DNA from: Mesorhizobium sp. L-8-3
GTDB lineage: Bacteria; Pseudomonadota; Alphaproteobacteria; Rhizobiales; Rhizobiaceae
Reading direction: 5' to 3'
DNA length: 64,000 bases
NCBI RefSeq assembly: GCF_016756615.1
Contig: NZ_AP023262.1
Coordinates: 7,193,501 to 7,257,500, forward strand
Below, in pieces: positions 39,414-47,797 of this stretch; positions within the stretch are counted from its first letter, which is position 1; the number at the start of each line of letters is the position of its first letter. Made by a program: the position numbers and the translations under genes. Under the pieces are notes generated by a model. The model was not told the origin of the DNA. It did no database searches and saw only the letters and a list, made by a program, of their open reading frames with translations.

Positions 39414-40277
39414 TCAGTGCTTCAAGATTTGGCTTAGGAAGAGCTTCGTTCTTTCGTGTTGCGGATTGGTGAAAAAGTCGTGCGGCTTGCCTTCTTCAAC
39501 GATGAGGCCTGCATCCATGAAGATCACTCGGTCCGCAACGGAGCGCGCGAAGCCCATCTCGTGGGTGACGCAGACCATGGTCATGCCGTCGCGCGCGAGG
39601 CTGGTCATTGTCTCGAGCACTTCAGCAACCATCTCCGGATCGAGCGACGAGGTCGGCTCGTCGAAGAGCATGACCGCAGGCTCCATGCAGAGGGAACGGG
39701 CAATCGCGACGCGCTGCTGCTGTCCTCCGGAGAGTTGACCAGGGAATTTGTTCGCCTGCTCGGGTATGCGAACGCGCTCGAGGAACTTAAGCGCGAGCTT
39801 CCTTGCCTCGGCCTCGGGCGCACCCTTAATCCACATCGGGGCTGCCATGCAGTTCATCAGCACCGTCATGTGCGGGAAGAGGTTGAAGTGCTGGAACACC
39901 ATGCCGACGTTCTTGCGAACTTCAGCCACGTCGCGCATTTTGCTATGCAACCTGATCCCGTTAACGGTGATCTCGCCCTCCTGGTGCGCCTCAAGCCGGT
40001 TGAAGCAGCGGATCAGCGTCGACTTTCCCGAGCCGGAGGGGCCGCAGATAACGACGCGCTCGCCTTTGCGAACAGTGAGGTTGATGTCAGTCAATGCTCT
40101 GAAGGCACCGTACCACTTCGAGACCTTCTTGGCTTCGATAACTGTGTCGCTCACCGGCCCCCGCCCTTGGCTCGACGACGTCTTATCCGAACTTGGCTCA
40201 GGACGCGCCACATCGGCAGGCGCATTGGAGTGCCTGTTTGGACCGCCCTTCAATTGAACCATGCTGCTGACGGTCAT
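39414..40277 (-). CDS. Polar amino-acid ABC transporter ATP-binding protein (GlnQ type)
   Basis: A 287-residue nucleotide-binding subunit. Motifs: Walker [17 protein letters not shown]-loop [13 protein letters not shown], signature [17 protein letters not shown], Walker [14 protein letters not shown], switch His in [12 protein letters not shown]. The first 45 residues are a low-complexity extension before the conserved [17 protein letters not shown]; an internal start nearer 40150 is conceivable, but the ATG at 40277 overlaps the permease stop (ATGA), favouring the long form. Works with the permease at 40274 and the binding protein at 41312 on polar amino acids or derivatives such as ectoine. 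Confidence 0.9.
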   Translation of the reverse strand: MTVSSMVQLKGGPNRHSNAPADVARPEPSSDKTSSSQGRGPVSDTVIEAKKVSKWYGAFRALTDINLTVRKGERVVICGPSGSGKSTLIRCFNRLEAHQEGEITVNGIRLHSKMRDVAEVRKNVGMVFQHFNLFPHMTVLMNCMAAPMWIKGAPEAEARKLALKFLERVRIPEQANKFPGQLSGGQQQRVAIARSLCMEPAVMLFDEPTSSLDPEMVAEVLETMTSLARDGMTMVCVTHEMGFARSVADRVIFMDAGLIVEEGKPHDFFTNPQHERTKLFLSQILKH

Positions 40278-41248
40278 CGTACCTTGCTCCTCGCGTAGTA
40301 GCGTTCGATCCTGGATTGGATCAGCTCAAGGCAGATGGACAGAATCCAGTAAATAATAGCTACTGCAATCAGCATCTCCATGTGATTGAAGGTGGTCTGG
40401 CCAAGCGTGCGAGCGAGAAACGTCAGTTCCCACACCCCGAGCACCGAGACGAGCGAGCTGTCCTTCAGCATCGAGATAAACGAGTTTCCCATTGGGGGAA
40501 TGATAACGGGAAGCGCCTGTGGAAGGATAATCCTGCGCATGGTAAGCCCAAAGCCGAACCCCAATGACCGGGATGCCTCCCATTGGCCGCGATCGATGCT
40601 TTGGATGCCGGCGCGGAAGATCTCTGTCATATATGCCCCGATGCACAGCGAAAGCGCCAATATACCCGATGGCACGGCATCCATAACAATGCCCAGCTGG
40701 GGCAGACCGAGATAGATCAGGTAGATCTGCATCAGAAGCGGCAGGCCGCGGAAGAACGACGTGTAAAAGCTGGCGATGGCATAGGCGAAGCCGTTGCTCG
40801 ACAGTTTCGCGACCGCGGCAACGATTCCGATCAGCGACGCCAACACGATCGAGACCGCCGAAACGTAAAGCGTCGTCACCACGCCTTGCGTGAGCAGGAA
40901 GGGCAGGTTGTTCCAAATGAACGGTAGACTTAGGTTAAACGTGTCAACGAAGACGAGAAAAAGTACTAGCAGCTCAAACCATACGATGCCGATTTGCATC
41001 TTCAACGGCGCAAAGCCGATCATCACGAGATTGAGGCAAAACACGACCGCAATCACAAACGCGATCGCGAAGCGCCCGTAGAAGCCGCTCTCCAGCGGGT
41101 CGCCAATGACGGGTCGCATGAGCTCACCCATGATCGTGCCCGCAAGATTGAACGCCAAAAACAAAGCGAGCACTACTGCGAAGATCGAGGCGACAAACCA
41201 CGGCTTATGAACGAGAACCTCGGATTCAACTGTGTCCGAATAGAGCAT
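40274..41248 (-). CDS. Polar amino-acid ABC transporter permease
   Basis: A 324-residue inner-membrane protein of the HisM/GlnP family. After an N-terminal soluble stretch and two or three extra membrane segments ([40 protein letters not shown]) comes the permease domain: [20 protein letters not shown], then the coupling motif [20 protein letters not shown] and [20 protein letters not shown]. The start [15 protein letters not shown] at 41248 was chosen over an upstream in-frame start because it leaves a 64-base gap after the binding-protein stop, and a relic at 60270-60346 begins with the same residues. No second permease gene is present, so it may act as a homodimer. Confidence 0.88.
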   Translation of the reverse strand: MLYSDTVESEVLVHKPWFVASIFAVVLALFLAFNLAGTIMGELMRPVIGDPLESGFYGRFAIAFVIAVVFCLNLVMIGFAPLKMQIGIVWFELLVLFLVFVDTFNLSLPFIWNNLPFLLTQGVVTTLYVSAVSIVLASLIGIVAAVAKLSSNGFAYAIASFYTSFFRGLPLLMQIYLIYLGLPQLGIVMDAVPSGILALSLCIGAYMTEIFRAGIQSIDRGQWEASRSLGFGFGLTMRRIILPQALPVIIPPMGNSFISMLKDSSLVSVLGVWELTFLARTLGQTTFNHMEMLIAVAIIYWILSICLELIQSRIERYYARSKVR

Positions 41249-41311
41249 GAGTGGACCTCTTAAAGAAAGAAGCGATCGGGGGCAGCCCCGGTCGCTAAAA
41301 CGTAACAATCG

Positions 41312-42154
41312 TTACTTCTCCGTGCTGTAGTCCACCCCGTACCACTTCAGCGACAGCTTCGAGAGCGTGCCGTCTTCTTTCATTTTCTGGATAGCCTCGG
41401 CGATCTTGCTGCTGAATTCCTTGTCTCCATGAAGCACTGGAAGGGCTCCCGGGGAGGCGAATAGCGGCTCGCCAAGAGGCTTTATTGGATAGCCAGCCTT
41501 TATTGCATCATCCATCACAGGTCCGTCAGTCAGGACTGCATCCAGTCGAACCCCATCGCCTAGCCGGAGGTCGTCGAAAGCCACATTCGTAGTCGCGTAT
41601 GTTTTGATTTCGCCTGGTTTGACCTGAAACTCTATCGGCTTCGCGCCAACCCAATTGGGTTTAAACGTATGCTTTGCATACTCCTCTTGCACGGAGCCCG
41701 CGGTAACCCCAACCCTCTTGCCGTTCAGATCGGCAGGTTTGACTGCCTTGCTATCCTTATGTACAACAGCAACCACCTGCGCATAGAAGTAAACGGCAGG
41801 GAAGTCGAACTTCTCAGCTCGCACCGCAGTTGGCGTCATCTGGCCCATGGCGATATCCCAACGACCCTGCCAATTGCCTGATGTGATGATATCCCAGCTG
41901 GGGGTCACGAACTCGATCTTCACGCCCAAATAGTCGGCGATGCCCTTCGCAACATCGATGTCGTAGCCTTCGAGTTGTCGAGTTTCGTTATTCAGAGACG
42001 ACATCGTTCCCCAGTCAGGCCCAGCTGCGACCGTTAGGGTCCCCGACTCCAGCACCTTATCGAGTACGGCGCCGGCATTGGCTGCGCTCGTCGTAGCCGC
42101 GATTCCGACCGTTAGCGATGCCGCGGCGGCAACCATCGTCATAAATCTGTTCAT
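41312..42154 (-). CDS. Polar amino-acid ABC transporter binding protein, copy 1
   Basis: A 280-residue periplasmic SBP_bac_3 protein. Signal peptide MNRFMTMVAAAASLTVGIAA with cleavage likely after TTSAANA. Mature blocks: LTVAAGPDWGTMSSLNNETR, GYDIDVAKGIADYLGVKIEF, WDIAMGQMTPTAVRAEKFDF, and the C-terminal KMKEDGTLSKLSLKWYGVDY. A sister copy lies at 60401-61237. The start at 42154 follows a GGGGAA ribosome-binding site. First gene of the SBP-permease-ATPase operon; its promoter (42228-42266) carries the palindrome shared by four promoters. Ligand unknown, presumably a polar amino acid or derivative. Confidence 0.92.
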   Translation of the reverse strand: MNRFMTMVAAAASLTVGIAATTSAANAGAVLDKVLESGTLTVAAGPDWGTMSSLNNETRQLEGYDIDVAKGIADYLGVKIEFVTPSWDIITSGNWQGRWDIAMGQMTPTAVRAEKFDFPAVYFYAQVVAVVHKDSKAVKPADLNGKRVGVTAGSVQEEYAKHTFKPNWVGAKPIEFQVKPGEIKTYATTNVAFDDLRLGDGVRLDAVLTDGPVMDDAIKAGYPIKPLGEPLFASPGALPVLHGDKEFSSKIAEAIQKMKEDGTLSKLSLKWYGVDYSTEK

Positions 42155-42227
42155 GGCTGTTCCCCTGTCTTTGACTGTTTTCTCGAGCAGCCAGCACAGA
42201 CGCATTCCCTAGCCGGCGGCATTTCAG

Positions 42228-42266
42228 AGCCTAGCCTGTGGGGGTCAGCTTTGCAACGGATGTTTT
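42228..42266 (-). promoter_or_regulatory. Promoter with shared operator, binding-protein operon 1
   Basis: Minus strand: -35 TTGCAA (42256-42251), 17-base gap, -10 TAGGCT (42233-42228), 73 bases before the ATG. The palindromic core AACATCCGTT (42264-42255) overlaps the -35 box. The same geometry is found at 61314, 46545 and 47755. Confidence 0.65.
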
Positions 42267-42904
42267 CAATATCCATAAAATGTTGCAGATGGATCATCCC
42301 AAGCGAGGCGCTGGACTTCCGCGCCTAGCGCAAACCCAACCCTAGTGTTCGTTCCGAGCAGCCGCCTGCAGCACGGTGCGATAACGAAAATGGTCATTGT
42401 CAGGATGCGGAAGAGATAGCGCGCGGCCGGACCAGGCTTGCAGGATGCCCAACAGCCGCGACGACAGCATTGCCTCGGCGGCCCGAGTTTTGCCGCGCAG
42501 CGCTGGTCAGCGCGGCACGGCTCTTGGCACTGGAACCGCCTCCGGGAACACACGACCTCATCGGCGCTCAACAACGAACGGAGGGCTTGTGCGAGATCCA
42601 TTCCGATAATCGTCGCTGTGAACGAGGCTCACGCCTAAAGAGAATCGCGGACGCAAACAATCTAGTTCACCGCCGCCTACTGACGCCGCTACAACCCTAA
42701 TGACCTGATAATGCGTTGGCGCAACGAGCTCATGAAGGCAGCAGCGACTCTTACGCGGTCTCGCTTTTGACGCAGCGGTAGCTGCGCTAAACCTCGATTT
42801 TATCTCGGCGTTCGCGGCTCAAGCGGTACGCGCCCGGCTGATCGCGGAAGGTCGGCTGGCACTCAGATTGGAGCGACCGAAGAATTCTGGTAACTGGAGC
42901 CTCT
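42267..42904. other. Intergenic stretch, possible gene debris
   Basis: About 640 bases without a credible gene. ATGGATCATC at 42289 recurs at the same distance (36 bases) from the operator as in the region upstream of the second binding-protein gene. Sequence around 42600-42660 weakly resembles 61630-61680, perhaps a relic shared by the two duplicated loci. No gene could be assigned. Confidence 0.4.
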
Positions 42905-43945
42905 TCATACGAAGGTCAGCAGTCGGTGCGGATTATCGATCATGATTGCGTTAATCTCATCCCCCGAGTAGCCGCGCTTTCTCATGTGGGGGAGAACCTT
43001 CTGCTGAATATGGGTGTAGCCATGCCCTCCGAACTCAGCCAACCGTATGGCGTTGCAGATGTCGTGACTAATCACGATCTGCCCGAGATGGCCGCGATCA
43101 ATCAGGCGCCTGATCGTCCGGATGCGCATGCCATCATTCGGCATGTCAATGTCCGCAAGCGAGTAATAGGTGTTCTCCAGGCCGAACAGGTCCCATTCCA
43201 GCACGACGCCGGAGTCCGCTAGGCGGAACAGGCGATCGTCGTCGAAAATTGTCCTGTCGATATGGTCGATGATCGTGCGTGAAAGATCGGCCCCGTGCTC
43301 TTTTAGAAACTCGATTAGCATCCACGGGTGGTCCTCATGTCGTGCCGGGTGGATAGTCAGGGCCGCTCCCGTTTCCTGCTGGGCGATGACGGCAGCCGCC
43401 AGCACACGCTTCTCGAGATCTGTCCACGGCCACTGGCAGCCTATCTCACCAATGATGCCGGCCCGTGCGTCGGTTCCCCAGGCGCCCAGTTGAACCTGAT
43501 CAATCATCTCCTGGGCGAAGCTCTCGACAGTTCGATTGTGATTACCCGCGTCCTGGCAGTCCTCGACGTAGTGACCGCAGCCCATCACAATATGCGCGCC
43601 ACTCCCTCGCGACACCTCCATCAGACCCTCGGGATCAGGGCCGATACCGCCGATCGTTAGCTCGACGATTGTCCCGCCACCTGCCTCTACCATGAGCGCG
43701 GCCTCGCGAGCAGCCACCCCGCGATCCTGCTGCCTAATGTCGCGCGGATCGGCGGCGCCACCCATCAATAGTTTCCAGTAGTCGCGCGGGTCCGGACCGC
43801 CGGTGGTCGGCGCATCCTGTCGACCCGGCTGTATGAAGTCCCAGAAGAGATGCTCGTGCATCAGCGCCTGGCCTAGCATTGCCGGGTCAACCAGACCCAG
43901 TACCGTCTGAGCCTTACCCCTCATTTCATTTCTGCTTAACCGCAT
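42905..43945 (-). CDS. Phosphotriesterase-family amidohydrolase / lactonase
   Basis: A 346-residue binuclear-metal TIM-barrel hydrolase. Ligand motifs: LMHEHLFWDF (His-x-His), AGIIGEIGCQWPWT (Glu in place of the carboxylated Lys, as in phosphotriesterase homology proteins and some lactonases), ALTIHPARHEDHP (His), SRTIIDHIDRTIFD (His) and IVISHDICNAIRLAEFGGHG (Asp). True substrates in this family are usually lactones or acylated sugars and amines rather than phosphotriesters. The start at 43945 follows GAGGAGG; an upstream in-frame start would overlap that site. It stands between the binding-protein locus and the second racemase-family gene. No signal peptide, so cytoplasmic. Confidence 0.88.
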   Translation of the reverse strand: MRLSRNEMRGKAQTVLGLVDPAMLGQALMHEHLFWDFIQPGRQDAPTTGGPDPRDYWKLLMGGAADPRDIRQQDRGVAAREAALMVEAGGGTIVELTIGGIGPDPEGLMEVSRGSGAHIVMGCGHYVEDCQDAGNHNRTVESFAQEMIDQVQLGAWGTDARAGIIGEIGCQWPWTDLEKRVLAAAVIAQQETGAALTIHPARHEDHPWMLIEFLKEHGADLSRTIIDHIDRTIFDDDRLFRLADSGVVLEWDLFGLENTYYSLADIDMPNDGMRIRTIRRLIDRGHLGQIVISHDICNAIRLAEFGGHGYTHIQQKVLPHMRKRGYSGDEINAIMIDNPHRLLTFV

Positions 43946-44157
43946 ATTCACCTCCTCTGACCGGTTTCTCGGGACTTCCGAATGCACGGAAGCCAATCAT
44001 GTTCAGGCTTGGCAAGCCTCACCCGCAACAGCAGCTGGTGTAAAATGCAGTTTTCAGATTGTAGATATCTGGCCGCACGATGGCCTTATTGTCGGGATAA
44101 CGCCCCGCCCAAGTCGAGCTGTGGAATCAGGGTAGCGGGTAGACTCCCCGACATTAT

Positions 44158-44880
44158 TCAGGGCAACGCGGGCTTGGCGATGGCCGCAAGGGTGAGCCGG
44201 CAAAGGTCCGTAATGTCGTAGATGGGTAACCCTGTCTTATGGCGAAGGACATCTGTCACGCATGGGAACCCGGTGCATTCGAAGAGTAGTATTGCGATCT
44301 CCGGAGACTCAATGCGAAGTTGCGCAACACATGCGGCGACCTCCTGCTCGATTTGATTAACACTGGTTCGGACGAATGGACGTGCCAGCGCATTGCGTAC
44401 GTATTCGCCCTCTTCGATCCCGCCGACGACCACTCTCGCACGTTCTGCCGGACTCTCGATCCCAAACAAGTCTTCACTGCAGTGTCTTGAATCAGCGGTT
44501 ATTACCGCTGGCTTCTGAGCAGGCGCTAGCTGTTGAAGCAATGTTGGAATAAGCAGCAGGCTTGACATCGCCACCGGCACATTGACTGCCGCGGAGACCG
44601 CCGCCTGATGTCGGATGAAAAAACCACAGTCAGCAGAAATCATCGCGGCGCCTCGTTCGACCAAGCGCCGAGCAGCTGTCACACAAGCAGCTTCGAGTGG
44701 CAAGTCACCGCGAATAACGGTTTCCGCCAATGCGCCTTCTACCGTATGCGTGATGATAAGTCGGCCAAAGGTCGCCGGATCCGTAAGGGATCCCTTCCGC
44801 GGAATACGGCATGGGCTATCGGGCAACAGACCTTCATCAAGCTCAAGAATTCCAAGGATAGGGCCGCTTTGAAAGGCCAT
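44158..44880 (-). CDS. Asp/Glu/hydantoin racemase superfamily protein, second copy
   Basis: A 240-residue member of the same superfamily as 37207-37995. Catalytic Cys motifs: AAMISADCGFFIRHQAAVSA near residue 85 and IAILLFECTGFPCVTDVLRH near residue 200. It begins MAFQSGPILGILELDEGLLP. Similarity to the first copy includes the CGFFIR/CGYFIR block and the following A-V-PV-SSL segment, so the pair probably arose by an old duplication. ATG 44880 has a weak purine-rich site in front (AAGGAGG, well placed). Function could be amino-acid racemisation or hydantoin chemistry; not decided by the sequence. Confidence 0.8.
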   Translation of the reverse strand: MAFQSGPILGILELDEGLLPDSPCRIPRKGSLTDPATFGRLIITHTVEGALAETVIRGDLPLEAACVTAARRLVERGAAMISADCGFFIRHQAAVSAAVNVPVAMSSLLLIPTLLQQLAPAQKPAVITADSRHCSEDLFGIESPAERARVVVGGIEEGEYVRNALARPFVRTSVNQIEQEVAACVAQLRIESPEIAILLFECTGFPCVTDVLRHKTGLPIYDITDLCRLTLAAIAKPALP

Positions 44881-45128
44881 AGATGTGCCTCCTTCGACTC
44901 ATCGCAAACTGCGGATGATCTCAGACCCGTGGTGATGACACATGGCCATCCCGGCGAGCAAATTCGAGTTTCAATAGATTTCGCGTTTCAGCCTTCTCTA
45001 AACGCCCTGCTACGCAGGTTTTTCAGTTGCATGTCGCCGGCTTCACATTCGGCGGGAAGACAGCCCTCGGTTATTTCAGTTTGATCCTCAAGGCACTTGG
45101 CGAGAGACTCTCTCTTGATCAGGCAACG

Positions 45129-46454
45129 CTACGCTGCGACCGCGGCGTCCACGGCATCGCCCAGACGCTCCACAATGGTGTCGATCTGGCCGGCGCTGAC
45201 GATGAACGGCGGCGCGAGCAGGATGTGGTCACCTTGCACGCCATCGATCGTGCCCCCCATCGGGTACACCATCAGCCCGCGTGCCATGGCTTCTCGTTTA
45301 ATGGCGACATTGACTTTCCGCGCCGGATCGAACGGCGACTTGTCCCCGCGATCGGCAACGATTTCTATTCCCCGGAAGAGGCCGCGCCCGCGGATGTCAC
45401 CGACAGAATGATGGTTATGGAAGCGCTCTTGGAGCCGACGGTTGAGGAGTTCCCCCATGCGGACAACGTTGTCGAGGAGGCCATGCTCTCGGACGACGTC
45501 CTGCACTGCGAGAGCGGCCGCCGCGGCCATCGGGTGCGCCATATACGTATGGCCATGCTGGAAGGAGCCCGACCCTGTAGCGAAGGCGTCGTAGATACGG
45601 CGACTCAAAAGTACTGCGCCGACCGGCTGATACCCGCCGCCCAACCCTTTCGCGATCGCGATCAGGTCCGGCACTATGCCTTCCTGTTCGTATGCGTGGA
45701 GCGTTCCGGTGCGCCCCATGCCGCACATCACCTCGTCAAGGATCAGGAGAATGCCGTAGCGGTCACAGATCGCGCGGATCCTCTTGAAATAGCCATCGAC
45801 AGCTGGCACCGCGCCTGCCGTCGCGCCAACGACCGTTTCCGCAACGAATGCGATCACTTCATCTGGTCCGAGCTCGAGGATTTTCGCCTCCAGCTCGTTG
45901 GCGACGCGCTCTCCGTAATGATACTCGCTCTCGCCAACTAACCGACCGCGATATGCATAGCATGGCGCTATGTGGTGAGTTTCGATGAGCAGTGGCCTGA
46001 ACTGAGCCCGGCGCCACTCATTGCCGCCGGCTGCCAGCGCGCCCAGTGTATTCCCGTGGTAGCTTTGACGGCGTGCGATAATGTGCCTGCGCTGACTCTC
46101 TCCTTTCTCAACAAAGTACTGGCGCGCCATTTTCAGCGCTGCCTCCATCGCTTCCGAGCCCCCGCTGACCAAATAGACATAGTCGATACCATCCGGCGAA
46201 TCCGCAATGAGGCTATCCGCCAACCGTTCGGCGATTTCGGTGGTAAAGAAGCCCGTATGGGCGTAGGCGAGTTTGTCGAGCTGAGCGTGCAATGCCGCCA
46301 GCACGTCCGGATGGTTATGACCCAGGCACGAAACGGCGGCGCCCCCAGACGCGTCGATATAAGCCGTGCCATCGGCATCGAACAACTCGATCCCACGACC
46401 GCCAACAGCGACCGGCAGGTCGGTGTGAATCGAGCGATGCAAAATCTTGCTCAT
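45129..46454 (-). CDS. Class III aminotransferase (PLP dependent)
   Basis: A 441-residue cytoplasmic aminotransferase of the omega-amino-acid group. Motifs: DADGTAYIDASGGAAVSCLG, YVYLVSGGSEAMEAALKMAR (phosphate-binding loop), RRQSYHGNTLGALAAGGNEW, ILLILDEVMCGMGRTGTLHA (Asp that pairs with the PLP nitrogen), and PDLIAIAKGLGGGYQPVGAV (Lys for the Schiff base), then GHTYMAHPMAAAAALA. Likely donors are beta- or omega-amino acids. ATG 46454 was chosen from family N-termini; an in-frame GTG at 46502 would add 16 residues. It is divergent from the BKACE gene; its promoter carries the shared operator at 46572-46581. Transamination of a beta-amino acid would give the beta-keto acid that BKACE cleaves. 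Confidence 0.9.
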   Translation of the reverse strand: MSKILHRSIHTDLPVAVGGRGIELFDADGTAYIDASGGAAVSCLGHNHPDVLAALHAQLDKLAYAHTGFFTTEIAERLADSLIADSPDGIDYVYLVSGGSEAMEAALKMARQYFVEKGESQRRHIIARRQSYHGNTLGALAAGGNEWRRAQFRPLLIETHHIAPCYAYRGRLVGESEYHYGERVANELEAKILELGPDEVIAFVAETVVGATAGAVPAVDGYFKRIRAICDRYGILLILDEVMCGMGRTGTLHAYEQEGIVPDLIAIAKGLGGGYQPVGAVLLSRRIYDAFATGSGSFQHGHTYMAHPMAAAAALAVQDVVREHGLLDNVVRMGELLNRRLQERFHNHHSVGDIRGRGLFRGIEIVADRGDKSPFDPARKVNVAIKREAMARGLMVYPMGGTIDGVQGDHILLAPPFIVSAGQIDTIVERLGDAVDAAVAA

Positions 46455-46544
46455 GAAAGTCTCATGCTTGCGCTGTTGTTTGATGGGCTTGCCCAATTGC
46501 ACGATCAGTCGGGAGATTTGCTAAACCCCTGTATCCGTTCGCCG

Positions 46545-46582
46545 ACACTAAGCAGACTCGATCCCTTACGCAACATATGTTT
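46545..46582 (-). promoter_or_regulatory. Aminotransferase promoter with shared operator
   Basis: Minus strand: -35 TTGCGT (46573-46568), 17-base gap, -10 TAGTGT (46550-46545). The core AACATATGTT (46581-46572) is a perfect palindrome overlapping the -35 box, the best form of the shared motif. Confidence 0.65.
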
Positions 46583-46721
46583 CACATTCTTTCCAGTGCA
46601 CCGCTCGGATCACTCATCCGAGCGGAGGAGACGAACGCGGCCTCACCGCCCGAGTGCTAACCATGTTCCTGCCCCTCTGAGGCGTGGGCGAACGGCATAC
46701 CTAGTGGACTGAATGTCACGT

Positions 46722-46735
46722 GCGACGGATGTTTC
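46722..46735. promoter_or_regulatory. Degenerate extra copy of the operator before the BKACE gene
   Basis: GCGACGGATGTTTC differs from the 42253 site GCAACGGATGTTTT at two positions. It lies 120 bases before the BKACE start, so the divergent gene may be under the same control. Confidence 0.4.
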
Positions 46736-46854
46736 ATACGCTTGCAATGACGTTCTGCATGGATCATTTGTAATTGTACCATGCCTTGGCGGGGCGCGAC
46801 TGCGCGTTCACTCCTCGTGCAGCCCGGGAAAAAGCAGCCAGGAGGCGGTGTGAA

Positions 46855-47685
46855 ATGAGTGATGTCGAACAGCCGACAGCGATTTGCGTCGCTCCCAACG
46901 GCGGCAGGCTGAGTAAAGTCGAGCATCCTGCCGTACCGCTCGGGCCGTTTGAACTGGCGCGGACGGCTCAGGAGTGTCTCGATGCGGGCGCGTGCCTTAT
47001 CCATGTCCACGTGCGGGATCAAGACGGCGGACATCTCCTCGATGCCTCGGCATATCGCGAGGTCATGCAAGCCATCGGCGAAGTCGTCGGCGATGAAATG
47101 ATCGTCCAAGTCACGAGCGAAGCGCTTGGTCGCTACACTCCGGAGCAACAGATCGCGGTCATCAAGGAGACCCGGCCGCAGGCCGTTTCTTTGGCGTTAC
47201 GCGAACTGGTCCCGACCCAGGCTCACGAATCCAGGTTCGCATCGTTGCTGTCTTGGATCCGGGCCGAGGAAATTCTGCCGCAGGTCATCCTTTACGATCC
47301 GGACGAGACGTTCCGTCTGAACGAGTATCACCGCCGAGGCCTTATCCCGTGGAACGATGTTCCGGTTCTTTTCGTGCTCGGCCGTTACACCCCGGGTCAG
47401 AAATCGCGTCCGGCGGACCTGTTGCCGTTCATCGACGCGGCTAAGCCGCGTTTTGCCCATTGGAGCGTCTGCGCTTTCGGCGAACGCGAAACCGCCTGCG
47501 TGATCGCGGCGGCTCTGCTCGGCGGGCATACACGCGTCGGCTTTGAGAACAACCGCCGACTTGCCGACGGAAAGCTGGCCAAGTCAAATGCCGAGTTGGT
47601 CGTTGGTGTAGCGAAAGCTCTCCAAGAAGTTGGCCTTCGCAGAGCTGGTGCAGCCGAGCTGCGTCAAGCCTGGCAAGACCTGTAG
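46855..47685 (+). CDS. BKACE-family beta-keto acid cleavage enzyme (DUF849)
   Basis: A 276-residue TIM-barrel zinc enzyme. The BKACE signature is visible: N-terminal TAICVAPNGGRLSKVEHPAV, zinc motif CLIHVHVRDQDGGH (His-x-His), and C-terminal GHTRVGFENNRRLADGKLAK. The family converts a beta-keto acid and acetyl-CoA to a CoA ester plus acetoacetate. The start MSDVEQ at 46855 has a strong AGGAGG site; upstream in-frame codons have no family resemblance. It is divergent from the aminotransferase and followed, 112 bases later, by the RpiR gene, giving aminotransferase-BKACE-regulator in one block. Substrate specificity in this family varies widely and cannot be read here. Confidence 0.88.
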   Translation: MSDVEQPTAICVAPNGGRLSKVEHPAVPLGPFELARTAQECLDAGACLIHVHVRDQDGGHLLDASAYREVMQAIGEVVGDEMIVQVTSEALGRYTPEQQIAVIKETRPQAVSLALRELVPTQAHESRFASLLSWIRAEEILPQVILYDPDETFRLNEYHRRGLIPWNDVPVLFVLGRYTPGQKSRPADLLPFIDAAKPRFAHWSVCAFGERETACVIAAALLGGHTRVGFENNRRLADGKLAKSNAELVVGVAKALQEVGLRRAGAAELRQAWQDL

Positions 47686-47753
47686 TCGCCTAGTTCGGCC
47701 TCCTCGATGACTTCCCCGCGAGTTGAAACCGATTGGACCTGTGGCGAACGATG

Positions 47754-47791
47754 GAACACCTGTTGCATAGGTCAACACCTTTCGCTACGTC
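47754..47791 (+). promoter_or_regulatory. RpiR gene promoter with shared operator
   Basis: Core AACACCTGTT (47755-47764), -35 TTGCAT (47763-47768), 17-base gap, -10 TACGTC (47786-47791). The predicted transcription start falls at the annotated ATG (47798), so either the message is leaderless or translation begins at a later Met. The arrangement suggests autoregulation. Confidence 0.6.
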
Positions 47792-47797
47792 TGGGTA

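Noticed and set aside
45027-45941. Plus-strand frame of 304 residues over the aminotransferase gene
   Set aside because: Antisense shadow; the minus strand carries all PLP-enzyme motifs.
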